Assembly: GCF_013155125.1 (NCBI RefSeq)
Contig: NZ_CP053564.1
Location: 3,479,501 to 3,543,500, forward strand
Reading direction: 5' to 3'
Source: Pseudonocardia broussonetiae
GTDB taxonomy: Bacteria; Actinomycetota; Actinomycetes; Mycobacteriales; Pseudonocardiaceae
DNA length: 64,000 bases
A program made the position numbers and the translations under genes. Shown here piece by piece: positions 27,341-36,459 of this stretch (positions are counted from its first letter, which is position 1; each line of letters starts with the position of its first letter). Below the pieces are notes generated by a model. The model worked only from the letters and a program-made list of their open reading frames with translations. It was not told the origin of the DNA and did not search any database.

Positions 27341-27651
27341 AGACGGTGTCGGTCGTCGCGGTCTACGACGTGTCCTGCCCCAGCTGCTCGGAGATCGCGC
27401 GCGAGCTGCCCGAGCTGCTCCGCGTGCCCGTCACGGTGCGCTCCTGCCGCGACCCGGAGCTGCCCGCCTCGGTGCCGGCCGCGGTGCGCCGCTGCGGCAC
27501 CCCGGCACTGGGCACGGTGCGCCCCGACGGCTCCGTGCGCTGGTGGACGGGGCTGACGGGTGCGGTCGGGGTGCTGCCGGTCGTGCGGCCGGGGGCGGCG
27601 CGCGAGGCCGTGGCGCTCCTGTGGAGCGCTTTCCGCACCCCGAGACACTAG
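27337..27651 (+). CDS. Small thioredoxin-fold protein with CPSC motif
   Basis: A 104-residue cytoplasmic protein with a thioredoxin/glutaredoxin pattern: strand VSVVAVYDVSCPSCSEIARELPELL with active site CPSC (residues 14-17), then CGTPALGTVRPDG with the cis-proline after Thr. Two more cysteines occur near residues 37 and 52. GTG at 27337 overlaps the stop of the membrane protein, so it closes the operon. It could supply electrons to the membrane protein, and through it to the exported MauD-like enzyme; this is inference. Confidence 0.72.
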   Translation: MKTVSVVAVYDVSCPSCSEIARELPELLRVPVTVRSCRDPELPASVPAAVRRCGTPALGTVRPDGSVRWWTGLTGAVGVLPVVRPGAAREAVALLWSAFRTPRH

Positions 27652-27661
27652 CGTTGGGGCC

Positions 27662-29617
27662 GTGACGACCGCGCCGTTCGGATCCTGGCCCACCCCGATC
27701 ACCTCCGAGCTCGTCGTCGCGGCGGCCGTGTCGCTCTCCGAGGTCCGCGTCGACGGCGCCGAGGTCTACTGGTCCGAGGCCCGCCCCGCCGACGGGGGCC
27801 GCACGCAGCTCGTCCGCCGCGCCGCCGACGGCGCCACCGCCGACCTGCTGCCCGCCGGGGCGAACGCCCGGACCGCGGTGCACGAGTACGGCGGCGGCGC
27901 CTGGTGGGTCCGCGACGGCGTCGTGTGGTTCACCGAGTGGGCCGACCAGCGCCTCTACCGGCTCGCGCCCGGCGGCACCCCGCAGGCCCTGACGCCCGAG
28001 CCCGCGCAGCCCCGCGGCGACCGCTACGCCGACGGCGACGTGCACGCCGGCCCCGACGGCGACGTCATCGTCTGCGTCCGCGAGCGGCACGGCGACGGGG
28101 AGCCGCGCAACGAGGTCGTCCGGCTCGCCGCCGACCGCCCGTCGGAGCCCGAGGTGCTGGTCAGCGGCCCCGACTTCGTCGCCGCGCCCCGGATCAGCCC
28201 CGACGGCGCCACGCTCGCCTGGTTGCAGTGGAACCACCCGTCGATGCCCTGGGACGCCGTCGAGCTCGTCGTGCGCGAGCTCTCGACCGGCGAGGAGACC
28301 GTCGTCGCGGGCGGGCCGTGGGAGTCGGTGTCGGAGCCGTCGTGGCAGCCCGACGGATCGCTGTGGTTCATCTCCGACCGCACCGACTGGTGGAACCTCT
28401 ACCGCTGGCTCCCCGGCTCCGACATCGAGCCGATCGTCCGCATCGACGCCGAGGTCGGCGTGCCCGGCTGGCGCCTGGCCGGGTCGCGCTACGCGGTGCT
28501 GGCCGACGGGTCGGTCGTGTTCGCCCGCCGCCGCGCCGGCTCCGACGCCCTGTCCGTGCGCGGCACCGGCGGCCTCATCGCCGACCTCGACCTGCCGTTC
28601 TGCGAGGTCGCGGTGCTGCGCGCGGCGGGGGAGTCGGCCGTCGTCGTCGCCGGGACGCCGACCGCGGAGCCCGGCGTCTACCGCGTCACCCCGCCCGGGC
28701 CCGACACCGACACCACCGCCGTCGTGCTGTGCGCGCCGCGCGACCTCGAGCTCGACCCCGCCGGGATCTCCGTCGCCGAGCACCTGACGGTCCCGTCCAC
28801 CGACGCGGCGGGGGAGCCGCGCACCGCGCACGCCCTGCACTTCCCGCCGGCCAGCGCCACGCACACCGGCCCCGAGGGCGAGCTGCCGCCGCTGCTCGTC
28901 GTCATCCACGGTGGGCCGACGTCGTCGGCGTCGTCGTCGTTCTCGGTGGCGGTGCAGTACTGGACCAGCCGCGGGTTCGCCGTCGTCAGCGTCGACCACG
29001 GCGGCTCCACCGGCTACGGCCGCGCCTTCCGCGACGAGCTGCTCGGGCAGTGGGGCGTCATCGACGTCCTGGACTGCCTCGCCGTGGCCCGGCGCCTCGC
29101 GGGCACCGGCCGCGCCGACCCCGGCCGCCTGCTCATCCGCGGCGGCTCCGCGGGAGGCTTCACGGTGCTCTCGGCGCTGGCCCGGGCCGAGTCGCCCTTC
29201 GCGGCGGGCGCCGACCACTTCGGCGTGGCCGACCTCGAGGCGCTGGCCCGCGACACGCACAAGTTCGAGAGCCGCTACCTCGACCGGCTCGTGGGGCCCT
29301 ACCCGGAGGAGCGCGCGACCTACGTCGAGCGCTCGCCGATCCACCAGCTCACGCAGTTCTCGGCGCCGCTGATCGTGCTGCAGGGCGCGGAGGACGCGAT
29401 CGTGCCGCCGGAGCAGTCGGAGATGATCGTCGACGCGCTGCGGGCCAAGGGCGTGCCCGTCGCGTACCTGCTCTTCGAGGGCGAGCAGCACGGCTTCCGG
29501 CGCGCGGAGAACATCCGCCGCGCGCTGGACGCCGAGCTGAGCTTCTACAGCCAGGTGCTGGGCTTCGCGCTCCCCGAGGGCGAGGGCATCGAGCCCGTGG
29601 CCGTCGAGAACCTCTGA
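27662..29617 (+). CDS. S9-family prolyl oligopeptidase-type serine peptidase
   Basis: A 651-residue cytosolic peptidase. The N-terminal about 380 residues form a beta-propeller (repeats such as AAPRISPDGATLAWLQW and VSEPSWQPDGSLWFISDR). The C-terminal alpha/beta-hydrolase domain has nucleophile Ser496 in GGSAGG, Asp578 in GAEDAIVP and His610 in EGEQHGF. It cleaves short peptides, acylaminoacyl- or dipeptidyl-type. GTG at 27662 is 10 nt after the previous stop, so the gene may be read through from the redox cluster but also looks like an independent housekeeping gene. Confidence 0.92.
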   Translation: MTTAPFGSWPTPITSELVVAAAVSLSEVRVDGAEVYWSEARPADGGRTQLVRRAADGATADLLPAGANARTAVHEYGGGAWWVRDGVVWFTEWADQRLYRLAPGGTPQALTPEPAQPRGDRYADGDVHAGPDGDVIVCVRERHGDGEPRNEVVRLAADRPSEPEVLVSGPDFVAAPRISPDGATLAWLQWNHPSMPWDAVELVVRELSTGEETVVAGGPWESVSEPSWQPDGSLWFISDRTDWWNLYRWLPGSDIEPIVRIDAEVGVPGWRLAGSRYAVLADGSVVFARRRAGSDALSVRGTGGLIADLDLPFCEVAVLRAAGESAVVVAGTPTAEPGVYRVTPPGPDTDTTAVVLCAPRDLELDPAGISVAEHLTVPSTDAAGEPRTAHALHFPPASATHTGPEGELPPLLVVIHGGPTSSASSSFSVAVQYWTSRGFAVVSVDHGGSTGYGRAFRDELLGQWGVIDVLDCLAVARRLAGTGRADPGRLLIRGGSAGGFTVLSALARAESPFAAGADHFGVADLEALARDTHKFESRYLDRLVGPYPEERATYVERSPIHQLTQFSAPLIVLQGAEDAIVPPEQSEMIVDALRAKGVPVAYLLFEGEQHGFRRAENIRRALDAELSFYSQVLGFALPEGEGIEPVAVENL

Positions 29618-29627
29618 ACCCGGCGCC

Positions 29628-30494
29628 TCACACGACCGCGCCCTCCTGGACGACCGGCGCGGGCGCCGCGCCGTCGGGTGTGGTCCTGCTGCGCGACAGG
29701 CGCTTCTCGACGTACGTCGCGAGCCGGCTCAGTGCGTAGTTGATGATGATGAAGATGACGGCGACGACGAAGAACATCTGCAGCGGGTTCTTGGTCGTCT
29801 GCACGATGATCTGCGCCGTCCGCAGCAGCTCCGGGTAGAGGATGATGAAGCCCAGAGCGGTGTCCTTGAGCACCACGACGAGCTGGCTGATCAGCGCCGG
29901 GAGCATCACCCGGAACGCCTGCGGGAGCTGGATCAGGCGCAGGCTCTGCCCCCGGGTCATCCCCACCGCCGCGGCGGCCTCGGCCTGACCGCGCGGCAGC
30001 GACGCGACGCCCGCCCGGACGATCTCGGCGATGATCACCGAGTTGTAGAGGGTGAGGCCGATCACCAGGTAGGCCAGCGTGGGCAGGTCGATGCCGAGCG
30101 CGGGGAGCGCCCGGGCCGCGAAGAAGATCGTGACCACGACCGGCAGGCCGCGCAGCAGCTCGACCACCCCGACGACCAGCCAGCGGTACCAGGGGGCGCT
30201 GACGATCCTGGTCACGGCCAGCAGGGTGCCGACCACGAGCGAGAACACGACCGCCAGCGCCGCGGCGGCGAGCGTGGCCTGCAGCCCCAGGCCGATGCGC
30301 TGCCAGACCAGCGGGAACTCCTCGGTCGTGGGGTCGAGCAGGGGCCCCCACTTCTCCGCCGTGAACTGCTCCTGCTCCGCCAGCCGCAGGATCACCACCA
30401 CGAGGACGGCCAGGACGACGACCCCCGCGATGAGGCTGCCGATCAGGATCCGGCGCCGCGCCTGCGGCCCCGGGATGTCGTAGAGGACGCTCAT
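29628..30494 (-). CDS. gluD: Glutamate/polar amino-acid ABC transporter permease GluD
   Basis: A 288-residue permease of the His/Glu/Gln/Arg family. After one N-terminal helix and an extracytoplasmic stretch comes the permease core, with the EAA-loop GQAEAAAAVGMTRGQSLRLIQLPQAFRVMLP that docks on the ATPase. The basic C-terminal tail is cytoplasmic. ATG at 30494 overlaps the gluC stop (ATGA). It is the last gene of a gluABCD operon. Confidence 0.92.
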   Translation of the reverse strand: MSVLYDIPGPQARRRILIGSLIAGVVVLAVLVVVILRLAEQEQFTAEKWGPLLDPTTEEFPLVWQRIGLGLQATLAAAALAVVFSLVVGTLLAVTRIVSAPWYRWLVVGVVELLRGLPVVVTIFFAARALPALGIDLPTLAYLVIGLTLYNSVIIAEIVRAGVASLPRGQAEAAAAVGMTRGQSLRLIQLPQAFRVMLPALISQLVVVLKDTALGFIILYPELLRTAQIIVQTTKNPLQMFFVVAVIFIIINYALSRLATYVEKRLSRSRTTPDGAAPAPVVQEGAVV

Positions 30495-31141
30495 CGCGCG
30501 ATCGCCACCTTCCGCTCGGCCAGGCCCAGCAGCAGCCCCGCCGGGATGGTCAGGACGAGGTAGCCCAGCGCGACCCCGATGAGCACCGGGATCACGGCGA
30601 GACCGCCGGCCCCGGTGAGCTGCACCCCGACGGAGTACAGGTCGCCGCCGACGCCGACGGCGCCGACGATCGCCGAGTTCTTGATCATGGCGATGAAGAC
30701 GTTGCCGAGCGGGGGCACCACGGTCCGGACGGCCTGGGGGAGGACCACGACGGTCAGCGTCTGACCGAACGTCATGCCCACCGACCGCGCCGCCTCGGCC
30801 TGGCCCGGCGCGACGGAGTTGATGCCGCTGCGGATCGCCTCGCAGACGAACGCGGACGTGTAGAGCGCCAGGCCGGTCACGCCGAACCAGAAGAACGACC
30901 CGTTGACGCCGATCTCCGGCAGGCCGAACGCGATGGTGAACAGCACGACGCTCAGGGGCGTGTTGCGCAGCACCGTGACCCAGGCGCTGCCCACCCACTG
31001 CAGGGGCGGGGCCGGGGAGACCCGGAACCCCGCCATGATCGTGCCGAGGACGAGGGCCCCGATCCCGGACAGCAGCGAGATCTGCAGGGTGGTCAGCACC
31101 CCCGTCCCGTACAGCCCGAGGTTGTCGGTGACGGCGTTCAC
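30491..31141 (-). CDS. gluC: Glutamate/polar amino-acid ABC transporter permease GluC
   Basis: A 216-residue permease. The EAA loop is GQAEAARSVGMTFGQTLTVVVLPQAVRTVVP; four to five helices surround it. GTG at 31141 has AGGAGG at about 31149-31154, which decides the start over the upstream ATG at 31177. It pairs with GluD to form the heterodimeric channel. Confidence 0.92.
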   Translation of the reverse strand: MNAVTDNLGLYGTGVLTTLQISLLSGIGALVLGTIMAGFRVSPAPPLQWVGSAWVTVLRNTPLSVVLFTIAFGLPEIGVNGSFFWFGVTGLALYTSAFVCEAIRSGINSVAPGQAEAARSVGMTFGQTLTVVVLPQAVRTVVPPLGNVFIAMIKNSAIVGAVGVGGDLYSVGVQLTGAGGLAVIPVLIGVALGYLVLTIPAGLLLGLAERKVAIAR

Positions 31142-31234
31142 GCCGGTCCTCCTGGTTCGATGGGGCCCGCACAGCACGTCGGGGACGCCGACCCGGTAGG
31201 GCGGTCGACGTCCCCGACGACGTTCAGGCGGTGA

Positions 31235-32125
31235 TCAGCTGCAGGGGGCGGCCGCGGGCAGCTCGGGAGCGGGCTCCCCGGAGATCTCGCCGGCGGTGGA
31301 GTCCCACGCCGCCGCGTAGCTGCCGTCCGCGGCAGCGGCCTGCAGCGTGGTGTTGATGAACTCGCAGAACGCCACGTCGCCCTTGGTGATGCCGATGCCG
31401 TAGGGCTCCTGGGTGAAGGACTCGCCGGTCAGCTTGAACGCGCCGTCGCTGTCGGCGACGAAGCCGGTCAGGATGACGTTGTCGGTCGTGACCACGTCGA
31501 CCTGGTTGGTGCGCAGCGCGTCGGCGCACTTGCTGTAGACGTCGAACCTCGTCAGCTGGGCCGGGTCGATGAACTCGGCGATGTTCTTCTCGGGGGTGGA
31601 GCCGGCCACGGTGCACACCCGGGCGCCGGAGGCGCGGAGCGACTCCTTGTCGGTGACCGCGGTGTAGTCACTGCGGATCATCAGGGTCTGGCCGGCCTCG
31701 TAGTACGGCCCCGCGAAGCTGATGCGCTCCTTGCGGGCGTCGTTGATGGTGTAGGTGGCGGCGACGATGTCGACGCGGTCGGTCTCGAGGACCTCCTCGC
31801 GCAGCGCCGACGGCGCCTCGGTGTAGGTGATGCCGTCGGGCGCGATGCCCAGGCCGGCCGCGATGATCTTGGCGATCTCGACGTCGAAGCCGGTGGGGGT
31901 GCCGTCCAGGCCCTGCAGGCCGAAGCCGGGCTGGTCGAACTTGGTGCCGACGCGCAGCGTGCCCGCCTCAGCCAGACGGGCCATCGTGGTGCCGGCCTCG
32001 AACGTCGGGGCGTCGGCGACCGGGGGACCGTCGCCGCTCTCGGGCGACGAGCCACCGCAGGCGGTGGCCGTGAGGACGACGGCCGCGACGACGGCCGCGA
32101 CCTTCGTGAGGGTGGAGAGGCGCAT
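31235..32125 (-). CDS. gluB: Glutamate-binding lipoprotein GluB
   Basis: A 296-residue extracellular solute-binding protein. The signal peptide ends in a lipobox (LTATAC, Cys23), followed by a Ser/Gly linker. Family-3 features are LRVGTKFDQPGFGLQGLDGTPTGFDVEIAK, ALREEVLETDRVDIVAATYTI and ISFAGPYYEAGQTL. Four more cysteines may form extracytoplasmic disulfides. It delivers glutamate or a related acidic amino acid to GluCD. ATG at 32125; 39 nt separate it from gluA upstream. Confidence 0.92.
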   Translation of the reverse strand: MRLSTLTKVAAVVAAVVLTATACGGSSPESGDGPPVADAPTFEAGTTMARLAEAGTLRVGTKFDQPGFGLQGLDGTPTGFDVEIAKIIAAGLGIAPDGITYTEAPSALREEVLETDRVDIVAATYTINDARKERISFAGPYYEAGQTLMIRSDYTAVTDKESLRASGARVCTVAGSTPEKNIAEFIDPAQLTRFDVYSKCADALRTNQVDVVTTDNVILTGFVADSDGAFKLTGESFTQEPYGIGITKGDVAFCEFINTTLQAAAADGSYAAAWDSTAGEISGEPAPELPAAAPCS

Positions 32126-32164
32126 CTGGAGCGGGTCCTTCCGTCGGGAACTACGTACGAGCGA

Positions 32165-32914
32165 CTAGTGGGAGAGGATCTTGCCGAGGAAGTCCTTGGC
32201 GCGGTCGGAGGTGGGGCTGGAGAAGAAGGTCTCCGGTGCGGCGTCCTCGACGATCTCGCCGTCGGACATGAACACGACGCGGTGCGCGGCCCGGCGGGCG
32301 AAGCCCATCTCGTGGGTGACCACGAGCATGGTCATGCCCTCCTTGGCCAGCGTGGTCATGACGTCGAGGACCTCGTTGACCATCTCCGGGTCGAGCGCGG
32401 AGGTGGGCTCGTCGAACAGCATGACCTTGGGCTTCATCGCGAGCGCGCGGGCGATCGCGGCGCGCTGCTGCTGCCCGCCGGAGAGCTGGGCGGGGTACTT
32501 GTCCTTCTGGTTGGCGATGCCGACGCGCTCGAGCAGCGCGAGCCCGTCCTTCTCCGCCTCGGCCTTGTTCACCTTGCGCACCTTGAGCGGCGCGAGCGTG
32601 ACGTTCTCGAGGATCGTCTTGTGGGCGAACAGGTTGAAGCTCTGGAACACCATGCCGACGTCGGCGCGCAGGCCGGCCAGGGCCTTGCCCTCGGCCGGCA
32701 GGTCGGTGCCGTCGACCTGGATGGTGCCGGAGTCGATCGGCTCCAGGCGGTTGATCGTCCGGCACAGCGTCGACTTGCCGGACCCCGACGGTCCGAGCAC
32801 CACCACGACCTGGCCCGGCTCGACCTCGAGGTTGATGTCGCGCAGGACGTGGAGGTCGCCGAAGTGCTTGTCGACGGCCGCCATCCTGATCATGGGCGTG
32901 CCGGCTGTGGTCAT
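32165..32914 (-). CDS. gluA: Amino-acid ABC transporter ATP-binding protein GluA
   Basis: A 249-residue ATPase. Walker A is GPSGSGKS, the signature is LSGGQQQR, Walker B is [14 protein letters not shown] and the switch His is in VTHEMGFAR. First gene of gluABCD. ATG at 32914 is used; an in-frame ATG seven codons later (32893) is an alternative. About 117 nt separate it from the divergent response-regulator gene, where control is expected. Confidence 0.95.
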   Translation of the reverse strand: MTTAGTPMIRMAAVDKHFGDLHVLRDINLEVEPGQVVVVLGPSGSGKSTLCRTINRLEPIDSGTIQVDGTDLPAEGKALAGLRADVGMVFQSFNLFAHKTILENVTLAPLKVRKVNKAEAEKDGLALLERVGIANQKDKYPAQLSGGQQQRAAIARALAMKPKVMLFDEPTSALDPEMVNEVLDVMTTLAKEGMTMLVVTHEMGFARRAAHRVVFMSDGEIVEDAAPETFFSSPTSDRAKDFLGKILSH

Positions 32915-33031
32915 GCGTGGCCTCCGAGCATGGCGGGACGCTAGGGCGGATCGGACAGCACAGTCCAGCATCTTGAGGGACCCATAGGGTTTCGCTCCCA
33001 TAACGAGATCGTTCTCGGGGATGCTGGGCCG

Positions 33032-33709
33032 GTGCACATCCTGCTCGTGGAGGACGACGACCGCATCGCGGCCGCGCTGCGCCCCGCCCTGCACCGGCAC
33101 GGGATGACGACCGCGCGGCTCGCCAGGGGGCGCGGGGCCGTCGAGCACCTGGCCGGCGTCGACGTGGTGCTGCTCGACCTCGGCCTGCCCGACGTCGACG
33201 GCGTCGACGTGTGCCGGGAGATCCGCGCCGTCAGCGGGGTGCCGGTGATCGTGGTGTCCGCGCGCGGCGAGGTCGACGACCGGATCCTGGGCCTGCACTC
33301 CGGCGCCGACGACTACATCGTCAAGCCCTACGACATCGGCGAGCTCGTGGCGCGGGTGCACGCGGTGTACCGGCGCCGGCGCGCGGAGGCCGCCGTCGAC
33401 GGGGCGCCCGACGTCGTGGAGGTCGACGGCGTGAGCGTCGACCTCACCCGGCACGCGGTCACGGTGTCGGGCCGCCCGGTCACGCTCACGCGCAAGGAGT
33501 TCCAGGTGCTCGCGCTGCTGGCCAGCTCGGGCGGGGCGGTGTGCACCCGCAGCCGGATCGTCGCCGAGGTGTGGGGGCGCAGCTGGGCGGGGGCCAACCG
33601 GACGCTCGACGTCCACGTGGCCACGCTGCGCACGAAGCTCGGGCGGCCCGAGCTCGTGCAGACCGTCCGCGGGGTCGGGTACCGCCTCGGGCTCCCCGGG
33701 GCGGAGTGA
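33032..33709 (+). CDS. OmpR-family response regulator, GluR-like
   Basis: A 225-residue regulator. The receiver domain has acidic EDDD at 7-10, phospho-acceptor Asp in LLDLGLPD, and Lys in VKPYD. A winged-helix DNA-binding domain follows ([40 protein letters not shown]). It is divergent from gluABCD and followed by its kinase. The same layout exists in Streptomyces, where GluR-GluK senses glutamate and controls gluABCD, so this pair is probably equivalent. GTG at 33032. Confidence 0.9.
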   Translation: MHILLVEDDDRIAAALRPALHRHGMTTARLARGRGAVEHLAGVDVVLLDLGLPDVDGVDVCREIRAVSGVPVIVVSARGEVDDRILGLHSGADDYIVKPYDIGELVARVHAVYRRRRAEAAVDGAPDVVEVDGVSVDLTRHAVTVSGRPVTLTRKEFQVLALLASSGGAVCTRSRIVAEVWGRSWAGANRTLDVHVATLRTKLGRPELVQTVRGVGYRLGLPGAE

Positions 33710-33712
33710 CGC

Positions 33713-35089
33713 GTGGGCACGCGCCTGCTGGTGATCATGGTCGTGGTGGTGGGGCTGCTCGCCGCCGGCCTGGGGGTGCCGCTCGCGCTGGCCAGCGCCG
33801 CGGCCGCCCAGCAGGACCTGTTCACCCGGCGCCTCATCGACACCATCTACTACGCCTCGTCGGCCGAGCGCCCGCTCACCGAGGCCGACACCTCCCAGCT
33901 CGCCGCCGCCCTGCGCCGTTACGACGAGGTCTACGGCGACGCCGTGCTGGTGCTCGACGCCGCCGGCGAGCCGGTCGTGGCCTCCCGGACGCCCGCGCCG
34001 GTGCTCGACGAGGACGGGCGCGAGCGCGTGGTGCTGGCGCTGGCCCGCCAGCCGTCCAAGCCCTACCCGCTGCTCCTGCCCTGGGACGACCGGCCGATGG
34101 TGCTCGCCGAGCCGGTGCTGGCCGACACCGAGGTGCGCGGGGTCGTCGTCACGATCTCCTCGACGGCCCCGCTCCGCGCCGACGAGCTGCGCACCTGGAC
34201 GCTGGTGGCCGCGGCGGCGCTGGTCGCGCTGGCCGTCGGCGTGCTCGTCGCGCTGCCGGTGGTGCGCTGGATCCTGCGCCCGGTGCGCCGCCTCGACGAG
34301 GGCACCGGGCGCGTCGCCGTCGCGGTGCTGGCGGGGGAGCGGCCCGACCCGGTCGCGGACGGCTCCGGGCCGCCCGAGCTGCGGCGGCTGTCGGCGTCGT
34401 TCGACCGCATGGCCGAGCAGGTCACGCAGGCCTACTCGGCGCAGCGCGCGTTCGTCGCCGACGCCAGCCACCAGCTGCGCAACCCGCTCACGGCGCTGCG
34501 GCTGCGCCTGTCCAACCTGCACGGCCACGTCGCCGAGGACGCCGCCGACGACCACGTCGCCGCGCTGGAGGAGGCCGAGCGCCTCTCCACGCTGCTCGAC
34601 GGGCTGCTGGCGCTCGCCCGCGCCGAGCGCACCCGGCCGGTCGTACCGCTCGGGATCGACGCCGGCGTCGACGACCGGCTGGAGGCCTGGCGCCCGCTCG
34701 CCGAGCACAGCGGCCTGCACCTGGTCCGCGAGGGCACCCGCGGGCTGCGGGCGATCGGGCCGGAGGGCGCGGTCGAGACGGTGCTGGACGCGGTGCTCGA
34801 CAACGCCGTGAAGTTCACCCCGCCCGGCGGGACGGTGCGGGTGCGGACCGGTGTCGTCGACGGGCAGGTGGAGATCGCCGTCCGCGACACCGGCCCGGGG
34901 CTGGCCCCCGACGAGCTCGAGCGCGCCACCGACCGCTTCTGGCGCAGCCCCGGCCAGATCAACACCGAGGGCTCGGGGCTCGGGCTGGCCATCGCCGCGC
35001 GCACGGTCGAGCTCGGGGGCGGCGAGCTGGGCCTGGACCTGCCCGCCGGGGGCGGGCTGCGGGTGACGGCGCGGCTACCCCGCGCGTGA
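33713..35089 (+). CDS. Sensor histidine kinase, GluK-like
   Basis: A 458-residue kinase: membrane helix about 5-27, extracytoplasmic sensor about 28-155, second helix about 160-182, HAMP linker, then the H-box [20 protein letters not shown] with the phospho-His. N, G1 and G2 boxes follow ([35 protein letters not shown]). GTG at 33713 is 3 nt after the regulator stop. Its likely ligand is an amino acid such as glutamate because of the adjacent gluABCD; this is inferred from the Streptomyces precedent. Confidence 0.9.
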   Translation: MGTRLLVIMVVVVGLLAAGLGVPLALASAAAAQQDLFTRRLIDTIYYASSAERPLTEADTSQLAAALRRYDEVYGDAVLVLDAAGEPVVASRTPAPVLDEDGRERVVLALARQPSKPYPLLLPWDDRPMVLAEPVLADTEVRGVVVTISSTAPLRADELRTWTLVAAAALVALAVGVLVALPVVRWILRPVRRLDEGTGRVAVAVLAGERPDPVADGSGPPELRRLSASFDRMAEQVTQAYSAQRAFVADASHQLRNPLTALRLRLSNLHGHVAEDAADDHVAALEEAERLSTLLDGLLALARAERTRPVVPLGIDAGVDDRLEAWRPLAEHSGLHLVREGTRGLRAIGPEGAVETVLDAVLDNAVKFTPPGGTVRVRTGVVDGQVEIAVRDTGPGLAPDELERATDRFWRSPGQINTEGSGLGLAIAARTVELGGGELGLDLPAGGGLRVTARLPRA

Positions 35090-35515
35090 CGGCTCGCGCA
35101 CCGGCGCCACCGCGCGCACCACGAGGTGCGCGAGCAGCCCCAGCGGGGCGAGCAGGATCGTCAGCAGCAGCACCGGCGCCATGACGAGCGGGTGGATCCC
35201 GCGCTCGCGGGCGTCGAGGTGGCACCAACGGCCGACGAACAGGTCGAACGCGATGAAGTGGGCCCACCCGGCCGCCGCGCCGACCGGCGTGCCGAGGAGC
35301 GCGGCCACGCCCGCGATCCGCGGGTCCGCGACGGCCGGCAGCACCGTGCCGAGGTCGGGCAGCACGGCGAGGGCGTAGACCAGTGCGGGCGGCACGACGA
35401 TCAGCGGGGAGGAGACGATCCGCTGCGTCCACTACCAGCCCGGGGCCACGATCATCAGAGCCCAGAACGGGAGGGCGAGCGGGAAGGCCAGGGAGAAGAG
35501 CAGTTCCGGGCTCAT
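35075..35515 (-). pseudogene. ABA4-like (DUF4281) membrane protein gene with in-frame TAG
   Basis: Reading from ATG 35515 gives SPELLFSLAFPLALPFWALM then IVAPGW, then TAG at 35432-35434, then WTQRIVSSPLIVVPPALVYALAVLPDLG and on to a stop at 35075. Both halves match one ABA4-like four-helix protein with no frameshift, including FIAFDLFVGRWCHLDARERGI in the second half. So a single amber codon at position 28 interrupts an otherwise intact gene. Restart at codons after the stop may give a 106-residue fragment. The ATG overlaps the stop of the upstream membrane-protein gene, so the two form one operon. A sequencing error would also explain this. The 3' end overlaps the kinase gene tail by 15 nt. 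Confidence 0.72.
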
Positions 35516-36375
35516 CGCGGCACCCGCTCGCGGCCGGTCGCGAGCGCGCCCGCCGCGCCCAGCACGACCACCGCGAGCGTGCCGAGGGTCAGCGCGTCCG
35601 GGGCGAGCAGCGGCTGCCCGCGCAGCGCCTGCCAGGTCAGCAGCAGGACGACCGCGCCGTAGGTGAGCGCCGCGACCGTGACGGCCCGCGTGCGCGCCTC
35701 CTCGGTGAACCGCCCCGTCGCCGCCAGCGCCGCGGCGAGCAGCGGGAGCGCCTGCAGGGCGTGCATGCCGACGAAGTGCGCGACGCGCAGGTCGCCGCCG
35801 GTGGTGCTCCAGCCGACGAACGGCAGCCCCGGACCGCCGTCCGCGACGCCCACGGCGTGCGACCCGATCGCCGACATCACGAACCCGACCCCCAGTCCGA
35901 CGAGCCCGACGAGCAGCCCGAGCCGGATCGCGGTGCCGGCTGCGCGGTCGCGGCCCGGCTCGCGCAGGAAGCGCAGCGCGATCGCGGCGGTGGCGAGGTA
36001 GAGCACCACGATCGTCGCGCCCATGAGCCCGAAGAGGAGCTGGTCGCCGACGGTGTCGTCGTTGAAGTGGCTGCGGACCCCGCGCGCCGCCTGCCCGACG
36101 ATGACCGCCATCTCGACCGCCGACGCCGCGACGATCACCCAGCCGGTGCGCCGCAGCGCCGGCACCCGCAGCTGCCCGAGCATCCAGGCCAGCGCGCCGC
36201 CGTAGGCGACGAAGGAGACCGCGAACTTCAGCGGCTTGAACCACAGCGGGGCGCCCATCAGCGTCCGCTGGTCGACGACGGCCGCCACGGCGAGGACGAC
36301 GGCGAGGGCGGCCATCGCGACCGCCCACCAGTACAGCCCGGGATGCCCGCGGCGGGCGGTGGAGAGGACGTTCAT
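35512..36375 (-). CDS. Multi-pass membrane protein of unknown function
   Basis: A 287-residue protein with about seven hydrophobic helices. Notable loops are MGAPLWFKPLKFAVSF, RGVRSHFNDDTVGDQLLFG and the histidine-containing GGDLRVAHFVGMHALQALP. No catalytic motif is recognised. It is the first gene after a divergent TetR regulator and is translationally coupled (ATGA) to the interrupted ABA4-like gene. Regulation by that TetR protein is likely from the shared 84-nt promoter gap, which contains two near-identical operator-like sites. Confidence 0.82.
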   Translation of the reverse strand: MNVLSTARRGHPGLYWWAVAMAALAVVLAVAAVVDQRTLMGAPLWFKPLKFAVSFVAYGGALAWMLGQLRVPALRRTGWVIVAASAVEMAVIVGQAARGVRSHFNDDTVGDQLLFGLMGATIVVLYLATAAIALRFLREPGRDRAAGTAIRLGLLVGLVGLGVGFVMSAIGSHAVGVADGGPGLPFVGWSTTGGDLRVAHFVGMHALQALPLLAAALAATGRFTEEARTRAVTVAALTYGAVVLLLTWQALRGQPLLAPDALTLGTLAVVVLGAAGALATGRERVPR

Positions 36376-36388
36376 GAGGACCCCCGTC

Positions 36389-36446
36389 TGACAGTGTTAG
36401 TCTCGTCGAACGGCGTCAGTGTGCGACTGTCTGCCTAACAGTGTCA
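36389..36446. promoter_or_regulatory. Paired TetR-type operator sites in divergent promoter
   Basis: TGACAGTGTTAG (36389-36400) and, in opposite orientation, CTAACAGTGTCA (36435-36446) are inverted copies with one mismatch. They occupy both ends of the 84-nt gap between the membrane-protein gene and the TetR gene, so each promoter has a site next to it. Confidence 0.6.
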
Positions 36447-36459
36447 AGGAAGGCGAGCG

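Noticed and set aside
24657..27651. Methylamine dehydrogenase operon
   Set aside because: No MauB heavy chain, MauG or amicyanin is present and the Tat protein shows no clear MauA sequence match; only the architecture is similar.
35432..35434. TAG read as pyrrolysine
   Set aside because: Pyrrolysine is not expected in this kind of organism, no methyltransferase context exists, and the site is not a known Pyl position; a nonsense mutation or sequence error is simpler.
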